Shown here: in pieces, positions 26,412 through 36,430 of the stretch
Layout of the letters: every line of letters starts with the position of its first letter
Numbering within the stretch: the stretch's first letter is position 1
Assembly: GCF_034259325.1 (NCBI RefSeq)
Contig: NZ_JAXIVS010000002.1
Location: 248,001 to 312,000, forward strand
Source: Hyalangium ruber
Lineage (GTDB): Bacteria; Myxococcota; Myxococcia; Myxococcales; Myxococcaceae
DNA: 64,000 nt
Direction of reading: 5' to 3'
Position numbers and translations under genes: made by a program
Notes under the pieces: generated by a model
The model's input: only the letters and a program-made list of their open reading frames with translations
What the model was told of the DNA's origin: nothing
Database searches by the model: none

Positions 26412-26823
26412 TTCTCGCTTGCTTGTAAGGTTTCTTACCGGCCGACAGTGAATATCAGCAGGGTTCATGCCAGGAGTAAGCGCGCGGAAAGATTGGGGCC
26501 TTCAGATGTAGGTCTTCAGCTCTGAAAGCTCTTCCAGGGCTGAATTTCCCGTTCCCACTGCTTTTCCCTGGTTTTTTTCTAATGCTTCACGGGCAAACGA
26601 AGGCGGGCCCGGACACGAAATGACCCTGGGGAAAACCCTTACGATCGCGAGCCACAGTGTGAAGCAGTCTGCACATGGGGGCTGACGTGACCTGTGGGGT
26701 CGAAAAAGACTTCAGGGGGATGCCTCTCAGCACACAAATTCTGGGGTCGCTTCCACCCCACCTTGGAGGGCGGCGCCGGCTTCGGTGAGGTAGAAGGGGC
26801 TCGGATCGAGGAGGAGGTGGCGG
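26412..26823. other. Divergent intergenic region between KASIII-like and MFS genes
   Basis: About 410 bases with no gene I can support. It contains locally AT-rich stretches around 26420-26450 and 26560-26585 (a T-run near 26572-26579), consistent with promoters of the two divergent genes. A long minus-strand open frame that enters here is antisense to the MFS gene and has no family features. Confidence 0.4.
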
Positions 26824-28119
26824 GTGTCCGGGCAGGAAGGAGCCGCGCGCGGCCTGAGCGCCCAGCGCGAATTGTGGGCGGACGCGAGCTGGCGCCGCTG
26901 GGTGCTGGCCGTCACATGTGCCCGACTGTGCGCGACGATGATGCCCTTCGCGCTGCTGCTCGCGGGAGAGGCCGCATTGGGCTCGTTCGCCGCAGGCGCG
27001 TGGATGACGAGCGTGTATTCGGTGGGGGCCGCCGTGGCCGCGCCCTTCCGCGGGCGGATGATGGACCGCCGCCGCCTGCCCGAGGCGATGCGCCTTCCCC
27101 TGCTGCTGCTGGCGGGGCTGTGCGCCGCGGTGGCGGTGGCCTGCGCCGTCCGCGCGCCGCTGCCGGTGCTGCTGGGGCTCTCGCTGCTGATGGGCGTCCT
27201 CCCCGCAGGCGTGTTTGGCGCCTACCGTGCGCTGCTGCCCTCTTTCCTCTCCCCCCAGAAGCTGGCGCCCGCCTTCGCCATCGACGCGGTGCTCATCGAG
27301 GTGACGTGGATCGCCGGCCCGCCGCTGGTGGGTGCGCTGGCGCTCGTCCATGTCAGCCTCACGCTGGGCATCATCAGCGCGGGCGCGGTGCTGGCCACCC
27401 TGGCCAGCCGCCTGCTGCCTCCGCGTGAGGCGCCTCCGGCCTCCTCCCCGCGCGCCGCGGGCCTGGCGTTGGGGCCCTTCGTGCACGGGCTGCCGCTGCT
27501 GGTGTACGTGGCGGTGGTGGGCGCCGGGGTGAGCTGGGGCGCGGTGGACTCGGCGCTGCCGCCCTTGCTGGTGCAGTTCGGCTCGCGCGCGGAGATGTGG
27601 GGAGCGCTGGCGGCGCTGCTGTCGGCCGCGAGCGCGGTGGGAGGGCTGGTCTCGGCGAGCGCGGCGCGGCCCGCCTCCACCTCGGCCGCCGTGTGGCGCT
27701 CGCTGCTCTTCCTGGGGCTGTGGGGCGCCCTCCTCCTGCCCCTGGGGCTCACGCGCGGGGTGGTGGGCGCTGGGGGGTGGCTGATCGCCGCCGGCTTCTT
27801 CCTCGCGCCGCTGGTGGGGCTGCTCACCTATCTCTTGCAGCAGGCGCTGCCGGCGGACCGCCAGGCCGAGGGCTTCTCGCTGTACGGCGCCTGCTGGTCG
27901 CTGGGCATCGGCGCGGGCAGCGCGCTCACCGCGGTGCTGCTCGAGCACGCCAGCGCCCGGGCGGCGCTCGCGCTCTCGGGCACGGTGCCCCTGGTGTTGG
28001 CGCTGGTCCTGGCGCTCCGGGTGCGCCCCTGGTTGCGGGCCGCGGCCAGCGCCCCGTCGCCGCTCAACGACGCGCGGGCCCGCGCGCCCGGGGCGGATGC
28101 CGGGGCAAGCGCACCGTGA
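26824..28119 (+). CDS. Major facilitator superfamily transporter
   Basis: 431 residues, GTG start with GAGGAGG about six bases upstream. About twelve hydrophobic helices in two six-helix halves. The loop 2-3 MFS motif is recognisable as PFRGRMMDRRRLPEAM, and a YxxR-type AYRALLPSFLSP follows helix 4. A short cytoplasmic tail is Ala/Pro/Arg-rich. The pattern fits drug/metabolite efflux-type MFS proteins; the substrate cannot be told. It acts in the cytoplasmic membrane as a proton-coupled carrier. It stands alone on the plus strand; its last 56 bases overlap the end of the converging PAS kinase gene. Confidence 0.85.
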   Translation: MSGQEGAARGLSAQRELWADASWRRWVLAVTCARLCATMMPFALLLAGEAALGSFAAGAWMTSVYSVGAAVAAPFRGRMMDRRRLPEAMRLPLLLLAGLCAAVAVACAVRAPLPVLLGLSLLMGVLPAGVFGAYRALLPSFLSPQKLAPAFAIDAVLIEVTWIAGPPLVGALALVHVSLTLGIISAGAVLATLASRLLPPREAPPASSPRAAGLALGPFVHGLPLLVYVAVVGAGVSWGAVDSALPPLLVQFGSRAEMWGALAALLSAASAVGGLVSASAARPASTSAAVWRSLLFLGLWGALLLPLGLTRGVVGAGGWLIAAGFFLAPLVGLLTYLLQQALPADRQAEGFSLYGACWSLGIGAGSALTAVLLEHASARAALALSGTVPLVLALVLALRVRPWLRAAASAPSPLNDARARAPGADAGASAP

Positions 28120-29602
28120 ACGTCGTCCCGTTCGCCTCGGTGGAGTACACGGAGATGCGCCCCCCGTGGGCGTCGACGATGTGCTTGACGATGAAGAGCC
28201 CCAGGCCGATGGAGTGGCTGCTGCCGCCGCCCCCTCGCGCCTCGCCGCGTTTGAGCGGCTGAAAGAGCCGGGGCAGCATCTCCGTCGGAATGGGCGCACC
28301 CAGGTTGTGTACGGACAGCGTCACCGCGTCCTTGCGGCCCTGCGTGCGGATGCGCACCGCGCAGTGCTGCGGCCCATACGTGAGCGCGTTGTTCACCAGG
28401 TTGGTGATGAGCTGCGCCAGCCGGTCCGCGTCCCACTCGCCCTGTGCGTCGCCGCTCTGCTCCAGCACGAGCTGGCGCTGCGGATGCGCCTGCTGCACCT
28501 CTTCCACCACCTGGCGGGTGAGCTCGTGCAGGTCCAACGACCGGGGCTTCACCGGAATGCCCCCACCCAGCCGCGCCTGGGTGAAGTCCAGCAGGTCGCG
28601 CAGCATCCGCGTGGCGCGCTCGGCGCTGGAGAGGATGCGGCGCACGGAGCGGCGCGGCGCCTCGTTCAGCTCGCCCTGCTTGAGCAGCAGCGCGGCGGCC
28701 ATGCTGATGGCGTTGAGGGGGTTGCGAAGGTCATGGCTGACGATGCCGATGAGCAGCTGCTCGAAGTCGGCGCGCCGCCGCTCCTCCTGCTCGGCCACCC
28801 GGCGCTGGGTGATGTCCTCCAGGGCCCCCACCATGCGGTAGGCCCGACCGTTCGCGCCCCGCACCGCGTAGCCCTTGTCGCTGACGATGATGTACGAGCC
28901 GTCCCAGCGCCGGAAGCGGTACTCGTCCACCCAGTGGGCCTCGCCCTCGTCGATGAAGCGGAGCAGGCCGCTCAGCACGCGCTCGCGGTCCTCGGGGTGG
29001 ACGCGCTCGACCCACCACTCCAGGGCGGGATCCACCTCTTCCTGCTCCATGCCCAGGATGCGGTGGATGTTCTCGCTCCAATGCACCTCGTTGGTGGCGA
29101 TGTTCCAGTCCCAGAGGGCATCGCTGGTGGCCAGGGTGGCCAGGCGGTAGCGCGTCTCGGACTCGCGCAGCTCCTCCTCGGCCCGCCGCCGCTCGGAGAT
29201 GTCCAGCGCCATGCCCGCGACGGACACCACCTCGCCGTCCGGCCCACGCTCGGGGATGAAGCGCGTGTCGAACCACACGCCCCGGTACTCCAGCTCCATC
29301 GCGACCGACTCGCCCTGGAGGGCCCGCCGAATCGCCCCCAGCAGCTCCGCGTGCCCCGCGCACAGCTCATAGATTGACGCGCCCACCACCTCTCCCGGCT
29401 GTACTCCGAGCGCCTGGAGCCCCCGTCCCTCGGACAACGTCACCACGCCTTGGACGTCATAGGACCAGAGGACGATGGGCAGGGACGCGAGCACCAGATG
29501 GATGCAGTCTCGCGCCCGCGGCCCATGAGAGAGCTCCGTCGCCTCCGCGCGGCCCTCTCGCCGGCCTTCGGAGGCCTCGCTCACTGGGACCCACGGGTTC
29601 AT
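28064..29602 (-). CDS. PAS-PAS sensor histidine kinase, soluble
   Basis: 512 residues from ATG 29602 (GGGAGGG ~11 bases upstream); the frame continues upstream but with no conserved content. No membrane helix, so cytosolic. The first PAS domain (~35-150) starts LVLASLPIVLWSYDVQG. A second PAS/PAC (~160-280) contains LATSDALWDWNIATNEVHWS and a PAC stretch ending ALEDITQRR. The HisKA motif is IVSHDLRNPLNAISM, the N box NLVNNALTYG, a degenerate G1 HNLGAPIPTE and a G2 SIGLGLFIVKHIVD. It has no adjacent response regulator. The internal signal is unknown; PAS domains may bind a cofactor or metabolite. The terminal RGPARR tail overlaps the MFS gene. Confidence 0.9.
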   Translation of the reverse strand: MNPWVPVSEASEGRREGRAEATELSHGPRARDCIHLVLASLPIVLWSYDVQGVVTLSEGRGLQALGVQPGEVVGASIYELCAGHAELLGAIRRALQGESVAMELEYRGVWFDTRFIPERGPDGEVVSVAGMALDISERRRAEEELRESETRYRLATLATSDALWDWNIATNEVHWSENIHRILGMEQEEVDPALEWWVERVHPEDRERVLSGLLRFIDEGEAHWVDEYRFRRWDGSYIIVSDKGYAVRGANGRAYRMVGALEDITQRRVAEQEERRRADFEQLLIGIVSHDLRNPLNAISMAAALLLKQGELNEAPRRSVRRILSSAERATRMLRDLLDFTQARLGGGIPVKPRSLDLHELTRQVVEEVQQAHPQRQLVLEQSGDAQGEWDADRLAQLITNLVNNALTYGPQHCAVRIRTQGRKDAVTLSVHNLGAPIPTEMLPRLFQPLKRGEARGGGGSSHSIGLGLFIVKHIVDAHGGRISVYSTEANGTTFTVRLPRHPPRARGPARR

Positions 29603-29983
29603 GAGGGCAGCCCTCCCTGCCGGAAGTCCCCATCGCCTCCCAGAGTCGAGCCTGCCGAGGTGCTTTCGCCTGGCAGGATGGCTGTCTTGGGTGGATCTCG
29701 CGCCACCTGTCCTCCTGCTTCCACCATGCGTCGTCAGCGAATGTGGGCATGGCGAGCCCAAAGGGCGAGGCACCCATCGGCACGATGCGCCGCCCGCGGA
29801 GGTGAACAGTGCAGCGGGGACAAGCCTGGGCGGCTCCCCGGACACACGCCGGGTGGACGCATGAAATCCATCAAATGGGAAACCGCGCGCGCTTTCCCCG
29901 GTTGGCCCCTGGTGCGGAGCCATCTATGGTGCGGCCTCCACCGCCGCGGCCTGGCATCTGCCCGGCTGGCCGGTGTCCGCAAC
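29603..29983. other. Divergent intergenic region between PAS kinase and esterase genes
   Basis: About 380 bases. The esterase frame is open upstream through most of it, with an ATG at 29861, but that sequence has no fold-like content, so I treat it as untranslated leader. No clear promoter or strong hairpin was identified. Confidence 0.4.
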
Positions 29984-30757
29984 ATGGGCCACGTGCACAT
30001 CATCCGCGACTTTCCCTCGCCCCAAGAGGGCTTCAACCGAACCCTTCGCATCTACACCCCGGACGGCTACGACGCGCAGAGTGAGCACCGCTACCCGGTG
30101 CTCTACATGCACGATGGGCAGAACGTGTTCGCCCACCCAGAGTCGGCGCTGTACGACACGTGGTGTACCAACCGGGTCCTCGAGGGCATGGTGTCCGAGG
30201 GCCGGCTGGAGCCGTGGATCATCGTCGCGGTGGACTCGGGGCCCGGCAGGCTCCGCGAGTACTCGCCGTGGGAGGGGCCGCACGGCCACCAGGAGGGACA
30301 GGGCGCACGGTACGCGCGCTTCGTGGTGGAGGAGCTCAAGCCCTACGTGGACCGCACCTACCGCACGCGCTCGGGCGCGGAGTGGACGGGGACGATGGGC
30401 TCGTCGCTGGGCGGCCTCATCTCCCTGTACCTGGGGTGGAAGTACCCGGAGGTGTTCGGGCGCATCGGCGCGCTGTCGCCCACGGTGATGTGGCATCAGC
30501 ACAAGCTCTTCGGAGAGTGGACGGCGCATACCCAGCGCTGGAGCCGCATCTACCTGGATGCGGGCAGCACCGAGCACATCGACGCCGGCGACGTGCCGCT
30601 CAACTACGGGGAGGCCACCCGCGAGTTCTACGGGCACCTCAAGCGCCTGGGCTACCACGACCACGAGGTGATTCTGGTGCTGGAGCCGGGAGGGCAACAC
30701 CATGAGCGGGACTGGCAGCGACGGCTGCCGTTCGCGATGCGCTGGCTGTTGGGGTAG
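29984..30757 (+). CDS. Esterase D/feruloyl-esterase-like alpha/beta hydrolase
   Basis: 257 residues. The PF00756-type esterase fold is clear: RTLRIYTPDGYD, YPVLYMHDGQNVF, YVDRTYRTRS, nucleophile elbow GTMGSSLGGLISL (Ser of G-x-S-x-G), and a C-terminal GGQHHERDW with the catalytic His. No signal peptide is present if ATG 29984 is the start, so it is cytosolic; an alternative ATG at 29861 adds residues of no obvious character. Relatives hydrolyse acyl esters such as S-formylglutathione, siderophore or carbohydrate esters; the substrate is unknown. The DUF2378 gene begins 3 bases after the stop, so the two are co-translated. Confidence 0.85.
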   Translation: MGHVHIIRDFPSPQEGFNRTLRIYTPDGYDAQSEHRYPVLYMHDGQNVFAHPESALYDTWCTNRVLEGMVSEGRLEPWIIVAVDSGPGRLREYSPWEGPHGHQEGQGARYARFVVEELKPYVDRTYRTRSGAEWTGTMGSSLGGLISLYLGWKYPEVFGRIGALSPTVMWHQHKLFGEWTAHTQRWSRIYLDAGSTEHIDAGDVPLNYGEATREFYGHLKRLGYHDHEVILVLEPGGQHHERDWQRRLPFAMRWLLG

Positions 30758-30760
30758 CGC

Positions 30761-31330
30761 GTGAAGGCGCGTCCTCTGGTGAAGCTCGAGGACCGCCTCA
30801 TCTACACCGAGGTGGTGGAGGGGCTGGTGCGGCACGGGCTGGGAGGCCAGGTGTCGCCCCGGCTGCGCGAGCGGCTGCGGCACCTGGGGCTGGACGTGGA
30901 CCGGCCGCCGCCCGCGTTCCCGGTGCTGGCGTGGCAGAAGTGCCTGCACGTCATCGTCGAGGAGACGTTCCCGGGAATGCCGCGGGAGGAGGGCTTCCGC
31001 CGGCTGGCCCATCGGCACGTGCAGGGCTACGGGCAGACGTTGATCGGCAAGGCCACGCTGCGGGTGCTGCGGCTGCTCGGGCCACGGCGCATGGTGCTGC
31101 GGCTACCGAAGGTGCTGTCCTCCACGGACAACTACACGGAGGGCTCGGCGGAAGAGCGCGGGCCGATGGAGTACACGGTGAGCATCAACTCGAAGCAGCC
31201 CCTGGGGTACGTCGAGGGCCTGTTCGAGAGCGTGCTGCTCGCCTGCGGCGCGGCGCGGCCCCGGGTGACGCTGCTGGAGGGCAGCGAGGAGCACAGCACG
31301 TTCCTGCTCACCTGGAGCGAGGCGCCCTGA
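30761..31330 (+). CDS. TIGR02265/DUF2378 family protein
   Basis: 189 residues, GTG start three bases after the esterase TAG, indicating coupling. It shows the family pattern more clearly than the copy at 24655-25275: EVVEGLVRHGLG, then LGLDVDRPPPAFPVLAWQKCLHVIVEETFPGMPREEGFRRLAHRHVQGY, QTLIGKATLRVLRLLGPRRMVLRLPK and a C-terminal FLLTWSEA strand. No enzyme motif, signal peptide or helix. The function of this myxobacterial family is unknown. Two copies in one window, each downstream of an acyl-handling enzyme (KASIII-like there, esterase here), hint at an accessory role with lipid or ester chemistry, but this is only a correlation. Confidence 0.85.
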   Translation: MKARPLVKLEDRLIYTEVVEGLVRHGLGGQVSPRLRERLRHLGLDVDRPPPAFPVLAWQKCLHVIVEETFPGMPREEGFRRLAHRHVQGYGQTLIGKATLRVLRLLGPRRMVLRLPKVLSSTDNYTEGSAEERGPMEYTVSINSKQPLGYVEGLFESVLLACGAARPRVTLLEGSEEHSTFLLTWSEAP

Positions 31331-31337
31331 GCCGTGG

Positions 31338-32504
31338 CTAGATCGTACTCTGGATGAAGCGCACGTCCTGGCGCATGGCCTCCAGGTCCAGGTGGCGCGT
31401 GAGGTACATCTGGGTGCCCATGGCGGCCTGGTAGACGCCGGGCAGGTTCGAGGTGTGCATCAGCAGCGAGGGCCCGAGCTTGCGCAGCACCTCCTCGTGG
31501 CTGTGGCGGTAGGAGCGTCCGGCGCGCCGGGCGACGTGACACACGTGGTACTTGGGGGTGACGCGCAGGTCGCCCACGGAGTCGCCGGTGACGACGCGGG
31601 CCCAGAGCCGGTACACGTCCATGTCGCAGGCGTAGTTCATCATGTCCGTCATGAAGCCGCCGGGGGGCCGCAGGTTGGCCTCCAGCGCCATGAAGCGGCC
31701 ATCCGGTAGACGGAAGAACTCGAGGTGGAACCAGCGCTCGCGCAGGCCGAGCGCGGCCACGGCCTTGCGGCCCAGCGTGTCGAGCGCGGCGGGAATCTCC
31801 TTGAGGCTCCAGAAGGAGATGTCGCGCTTCTCGGTCACCACCTCCATCACCCCGTCGCTGTACTCGTGGCTGAGGGTGAAGAGGATGCGGCCCTCTCGGT
31901 CGACGAGGCCGTCATAGGTGACGATGGTGCCCTGGACGAAGGCCTGGGCCACATAGGGGATGGCGGGAGGCTGGGCGAGGGCCTTGTCCACCTCGGCGTC
32001 GCTGCTGACCTTGTAGGTGTGCGCGGCGCCCACGCCCACGTCGGGCTTGAGGACCAGGGGGTAGCCGACGCGCTGGGCGAAGGCCTTCACCTGGGAGGCG
32101 CTCTGGACGCGCTCCAGCTCGGGGTGGGGCACGCCCGCGTCCTTGAAGACGCCGGCCATGCCGGACTTGGTGCGCAGGCGCTGGATGTCGGCCGGAAGAA
32201 GGCCGGGGACGTGGAAGTCCTCGCGCAGGCGGGCCTCCATCTCCAGCCAGGACTCGTTGAGCGACTCGATGAGGCCGATGCGGCCATGGCGCCAGGTGAG
32301 GTAGCCGGTGGCGCGCAGCAGCGCGTCGTAGTCGTTGAGGTTGGGGGTGAAGAAATACTCGTGCAGCGACTCGCGCAGCTCCTGACGGAGCCCCTCGTAG
32401 GGCGAGTCGCCGATGCCGAGGACGTTCACGCCCCGCTCACGCAGGGCAGTGATGAAGTGGAAGTACTGCGGCGGAAAGTGCGGGGAGATGAAGACGAAGT
32501 TCAT
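31338..32504 (-). CDS. ATP-grasp carboxylate-amine ligase-like protein
   Basis: 388 residues, ATG with GAGGAG eight bases upstream. An N-terminal Rossmann-like domain (NFVFISPHFPPQYFHFITALRERGVNVLGIGDSP) is followed by the ATP-grasp domain (~110-310). That domain contains YPLVLKPDVGVGAAHTYKV (nucleotide-binding Lys and glycine loop), the E/Q-rich hinge and the metal-binding HLEFFRLPDGRFMALEANLRPPGG. The family ligates a carboxylate to an amine, thiol or similar via an acylphosphate. The substrate is not predictable. It converges on the DUF2378 gene with 7 bases between stops. A stand-alone ATP-grasp such as this may make a peptide-like small molecule, but no tailoring genes are adjacent. Confidence 0.85.
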   Translation of the reverse strand: MNFVFISPHFPPQYFHFITALRERGVNVLGIGDSPYEGLRQELRESLHEYFFTPNLNDYDALLRATGYLTWRHGRIGLIESLNESWLEMEARLREDFHVPGLLPADIQRLRTKSGMAGVFKDAGVPHPELERVQSASQVKAFAQRVGYPLVLKPDVGVGAAHTYKVSSDAEVDKALAQPPAIPYVAQAFVQGTIVTYDGLVDREGRILFTLSHEYSDGVMEVVTEKRDISFWSLKEIPAALDTLGRKAVAALGLRERWFHLEFFRLPDGRFMALEANLRPPGGFMTDMMNYACDMDVYRLWARVVTGDSVGDLRVTPKYHVCHVARRAGRSYRHSHEEVLRKLGPSLLMHTSNLPGVYQAAMGTQMYLTRHLDLEAMRQDVRFIQSTI

Positions 32505-32617
32505 GGCTCCTCGGGGGGCGGCTCCCGAGAGGGACGACCATAGCGCGGGATCGGCCCAAGCTCACTTCCTTGGTAGTGTCCTCGGGAGGCACGCCCCCTC
32601 TCTCGGAGACAGGGCGA

Positions 32618-32636
32618 GGGGGACGGGTCGTCCCCC
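32618..32636. terminator. Perfect hairpin downstream of the TOPRIM-like gene
   Basis: GGGGGACG (32618-32625) and CGTCCCCC (32629-32636) pair perfectly around a 3-base loop. It lies 7 bases beyond the TAG of the minus-strand TOPRIM-like gene. No T-run follows, so termination is inferred from stem stability and position. Confidence 0.45.
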
Positions 32637-32642
32637 TACCTG

Positions 32643-33410
32643 CTACGGCTCTGGAGCCCGTCCCAGGAAAATTGGTACGAGCCGTTGGCGGACTTCTGCC
32701 AGGTATGCCGCCAGTCCGTTGGACTTTCCACGCTGCTCCAACACTTCGAGCGCTGTCTCATTGAGGCACTGGCGCTCCCGGTCACTCTCTCCTTGGATGA
32801 GTTCATCCAGGGCTCGCTTGATGTCGGTCTTCGCACCGTGTTCTCGAGCATCCAGTTCGTGAGATTTGAGGATGGGGTCGGTGGAGAGCCGCTCGCGGAG
32901 CGCTTGAAGGCGTGCGGATTCATCACGGCTCCGAGGCTCGAAGCCCGCGAGCACCCACGCTTCCCGCTTCGGGTGAGCCACGCCAATCACCACTTGAAAG
33001 GGCCAGGGGTAGGCCTCTCGCACCTGCTTGAGTCCCTGCCCCTCCTGACGATTCCGATACCCATCGCTGTCTCGAATGAGGAGTACAGCGGCAGGATGCT
33101 TCTTCATTGAGCTAAACAGCAAAAGCGCCTTCCGGGCGATGAGCGCATCAGGCTGACCCGCTTCACCATTGAACTTGCCGAAGATAACCTTCGCACCACT
33201 TTGACCCGAGTGTTCGTTGACCTTCCGCCACTCAACGAAGGTATCCACCTCGGATGCTCCTCGCCATCTCCGGCAAGAATCGAGCAGTTCCTCTTCGAGC
33301 CAGTCGATGTCCTTGAGCAAAACTCGGTCTGCGAGTCCGCACGCCGTGAGCTGATCAGCCCGAGCCTCGCAGACGATCCCGAATTCGTAGGAAGACTCAT
33401 TCGCTGGCAC
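32643..33410 (-). CDS. TOPRIM-like (OLD/DUF4276-type) protein paired with AAA ATPase
   Basis: 255 residues from GTG 33410, which overlaps the ATPase stop by 14 bases; an alternative GTG lies at 33464. A TOPRIM-like acidic arrangement is visible: FGIVCEARAD near the N-terminus (conserved Glu), then LLIRDSDGYRN (DxD type) at ~130. A GVAHPKREAWVLAGFEP segment follows that recalls DUF4276-type proteins. Such domains cut or bind nucleic acids in OLD nucleases and several anti-phage systems. Base composition is lower in GC than the flanks, like its partner, suggesting acquisition by transfer. I infer a nuclease effector gated by the ATPase. Catalytic function is unproven, and the family call rests on motif spacing. 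Confidence 0.75.
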   Translation of the reverse strand: MPANESSYEFGIVCEARADQLTACGLADRVLLKDIDWLEEELLDSCRRWRGASEVDTFVEWRKVNEHSGQSGAKVIFGKFNGEAGQPDALIARKALLLFSSMKKHPAAVLLIRDSDGYRNRQEGQGLKQVREAYPWPFQVVIGVAHPKREAWVLAGFEPRSRDESARLQALRERLSTDPILKSHELDAREHGAKTDIKRALDELIQGESDRERQCLNETALEVLEQRGKSNGLAAYLAEVRQRLVPIFLGRAPEP

Positions 33411-34572
33411 TGGCTTCGCCCACCTTCTCCAGCCAGTTCTCGCCCACGGTGCTCCAAAACTCACCCGGGCTCATCAGGTCCTTCCATTTCTCGAACTCGG
33501 GATGGGCAGTAAGCTTTTCGCAGCGAGCAATGCCATTCTCCGAGAGGAACGTCATCCTGACCTCTTTCGGATCAAGGTGGTTCAAGATGAAAGGCGAGTG
33601 GCTGGTTGCAACAATCTGCAATTCTGGATTGTGGGATTGCAGCCCTCGAAGAACTTGGATCAGCTTGCCCTGAGCCATAGGGTGGAGCGCCAGTTCCACA
33701 TCATCTAAAAGAATGAGTTTCGGCCGTGAAGGACCCATCACTACCGCTAAGAGCCCTAGTGCCATGAGAGTGCCTTCCCCAGCAGTATCCGCAGGAACGC
33801 CCTTGGCCCCCACCATATCGAAAACAATCCGATTTCCCCAGAGAGTGCGCGTCTCAGGCACCTTGATCTGCTGCTCATCGAGGGCTACCGTTCTTAGAGC
33901 TGTTTGCTCAACAGCCGCCCTCTCAACACGGATTCTTTGGACCGTCGGGACTATTTGCTTCAAAAAGCTCTCAATGGCGTTGAACTGCTCATCGTCGGTA
34001 AGCTTAAGTTGAGCTAGAACAGCAGCAAGCCCACTTCCATCGCTATCAACGCGTGGAATTTCTTCCTCGCTGTAAGAGGGTTCTGCGAGTCTTCTTGGCT
34101 CGAACCGTAGAACAGCGGTTGACCTCAACTCACTGCGCAGCATTGAGAGCTTTTTTTGATCTACCCTCTGCTGTATTGGATTTAACCCTGGCCGAAAATC
34201 TTGGCCGTCGATCTTGCCTGAAATCGAGAAAACCCATTCCTCTTTCTTTGGGTTTTCGGCTTTTCTCACGGCTCCTCGGAGCCAGAGTTCTGCTTCTGTG
34301 CCCTTCCAATTTCCCGTGATTCCTATTTCGAGTGGCGGAGTCGCATCACGTGTAAGCAACCCCTCTCTCGTGCGAATAACCGGCGAGATAAATGCCATCG
34401 GGTTCGTGGGGGGGTTCTTCTCCTCACTTGCAACATCTGTAGCAAGCAGTAACCCCTCTAGAAGTGTGGTCTTGCCCGAAGCGTTCGGGCCCACCAGCAC
34501 AGTGAAGGGCTCTAGTTCCACATCGAGGGAACGATATGCCTTGAATTTACGGAACAAGACTTTCCGGATCAT
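33397..34572 (-). CDS. AAA/ABC-like ATPase (AAA_21/RecF-like) of a two-gene module
   Basis: 391 residues; ATG with GGAGGGG eight bases upstream. The N-terminus reads FRKFKAYRSLDVELEPFTVLVGPNASGKTTLLEGL: a RecF/SMC-like nucleotide-binding head with Walker A GPNASGKT. A middle insertion (~50-220) is charged. The C-terminal lobe has signature-like AGEGTLMALGLLAVVM, Walker B KLILLDDVELALHP and the H-loop IVATSHSPFILNHL. These are features of OLD-type and defence-island ATPases. The gene is visibly AT-richer than its neighbours (25 of 60 bases G or C in 34141-34200). It is translationally coupled to the TOPRIM-like gene. The arrangement resembles ATPase-TOPRIM defence pairs such as PARIS or OLD-split systems, without clear membership in one. 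Confidence 0.85.
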   Translation of the reverse strand: MIRKVLFRKFKAYRSLDVELEPFTVLVGPNASGKTTLLEGLLLATDVASEEKNPPTNPMAFISPVIRTREGLLTRDATPPLEIGITGNWKGTEAELWLRGAVRKAENPKKEEWVFSISGKIDGQDFRPGLNPIQQRVDQKKLSMLRSELRSTAVLRFEPRRLAEPSYSEEEIPRVDSDGSGLAAVLAQLKLTDDEQFNAIESFLKQIVPTVQRIRVERAAVEQTALRTVALDEQQIKVPETRTLWGNRIVFDMVGAKGVPADTAGEGTLMALGLLAVVMGPSRPKLILLDDVELALHPMAQGKLIQVLRGLQSHNPELQIVATSHSPFILNHLDPKEVRMTFLSENGIARCEKLTAHPEFEKWKDLMSPGEFWSTVGENWLEKVGEASASE

Positions 34573-34603
34573 CAGCGTCCCCTCCTCTAGACTCTCACCC
34601 TAG

Positions 34604-34628
34604 CCCTCTCCCCAAAGCGGGAGAAGGG
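34604..34628. repeat. REP-like imperfect palindrome at the edge of the AAA/TOPRIM island
   Basis: CCCTCTCCCC-AAAGC-GGGAGAAGGG, preceded by CTCACCCTAG. This type of palindrome recurs between genes in many proteobacteria. Here it lies between the ettA stop and the AAA gene start, where base composition changes. It may also act as the ettA terminator. Confidence 0.45.
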
Positions 34629-34641
34629 ACCCACATAGCAC

Positions 34642-36321
<1,680 letters not shown>

Positions 36322-36430
36322 CTCGGGTCTGGTGCCTCCCAATTACGACGTAGACGGTGGCGGATACTAAGGAGGGGCGCGGGGCGCAAGGAACTCCCCG
36401 CCCCCCTGCCCCGGTTGCTCGCTGCCGCAC

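Noticed and set aside
26587-28299. Minus-strand open frame antisense to the MFS gene
   Set aside because: No fold features, Arg/Gln/His-rich composition; the MFS helices and motifs on the plus strand explain the region.
29861-29983. Upstream ATG at 29861 for the esterase gene
   Set aside because: The added 41 residues are not fold-like, not a signal peptide and have no Shine-Dalgarno; the esterase core starts at ATG 29984.
33411-33464. GTG 33464 as the start of the TOPRIM-like gene
   Set aside because: It would overlap the ATPase coding end by 68 bases with unconserved residues; GTG 33410 gives a compact overlap and starts near the fold. Not fully excluded.
32643-34572. Assignment of the ATPase/TOPRIM pair to PARIS or Gabija by name
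   Set aside because: Gene order and general architecture are suggestive, but the specific family hallmarks (DUF4435 of AriB, GajA helicase partner) are not seen. Left as an unnamed pair.
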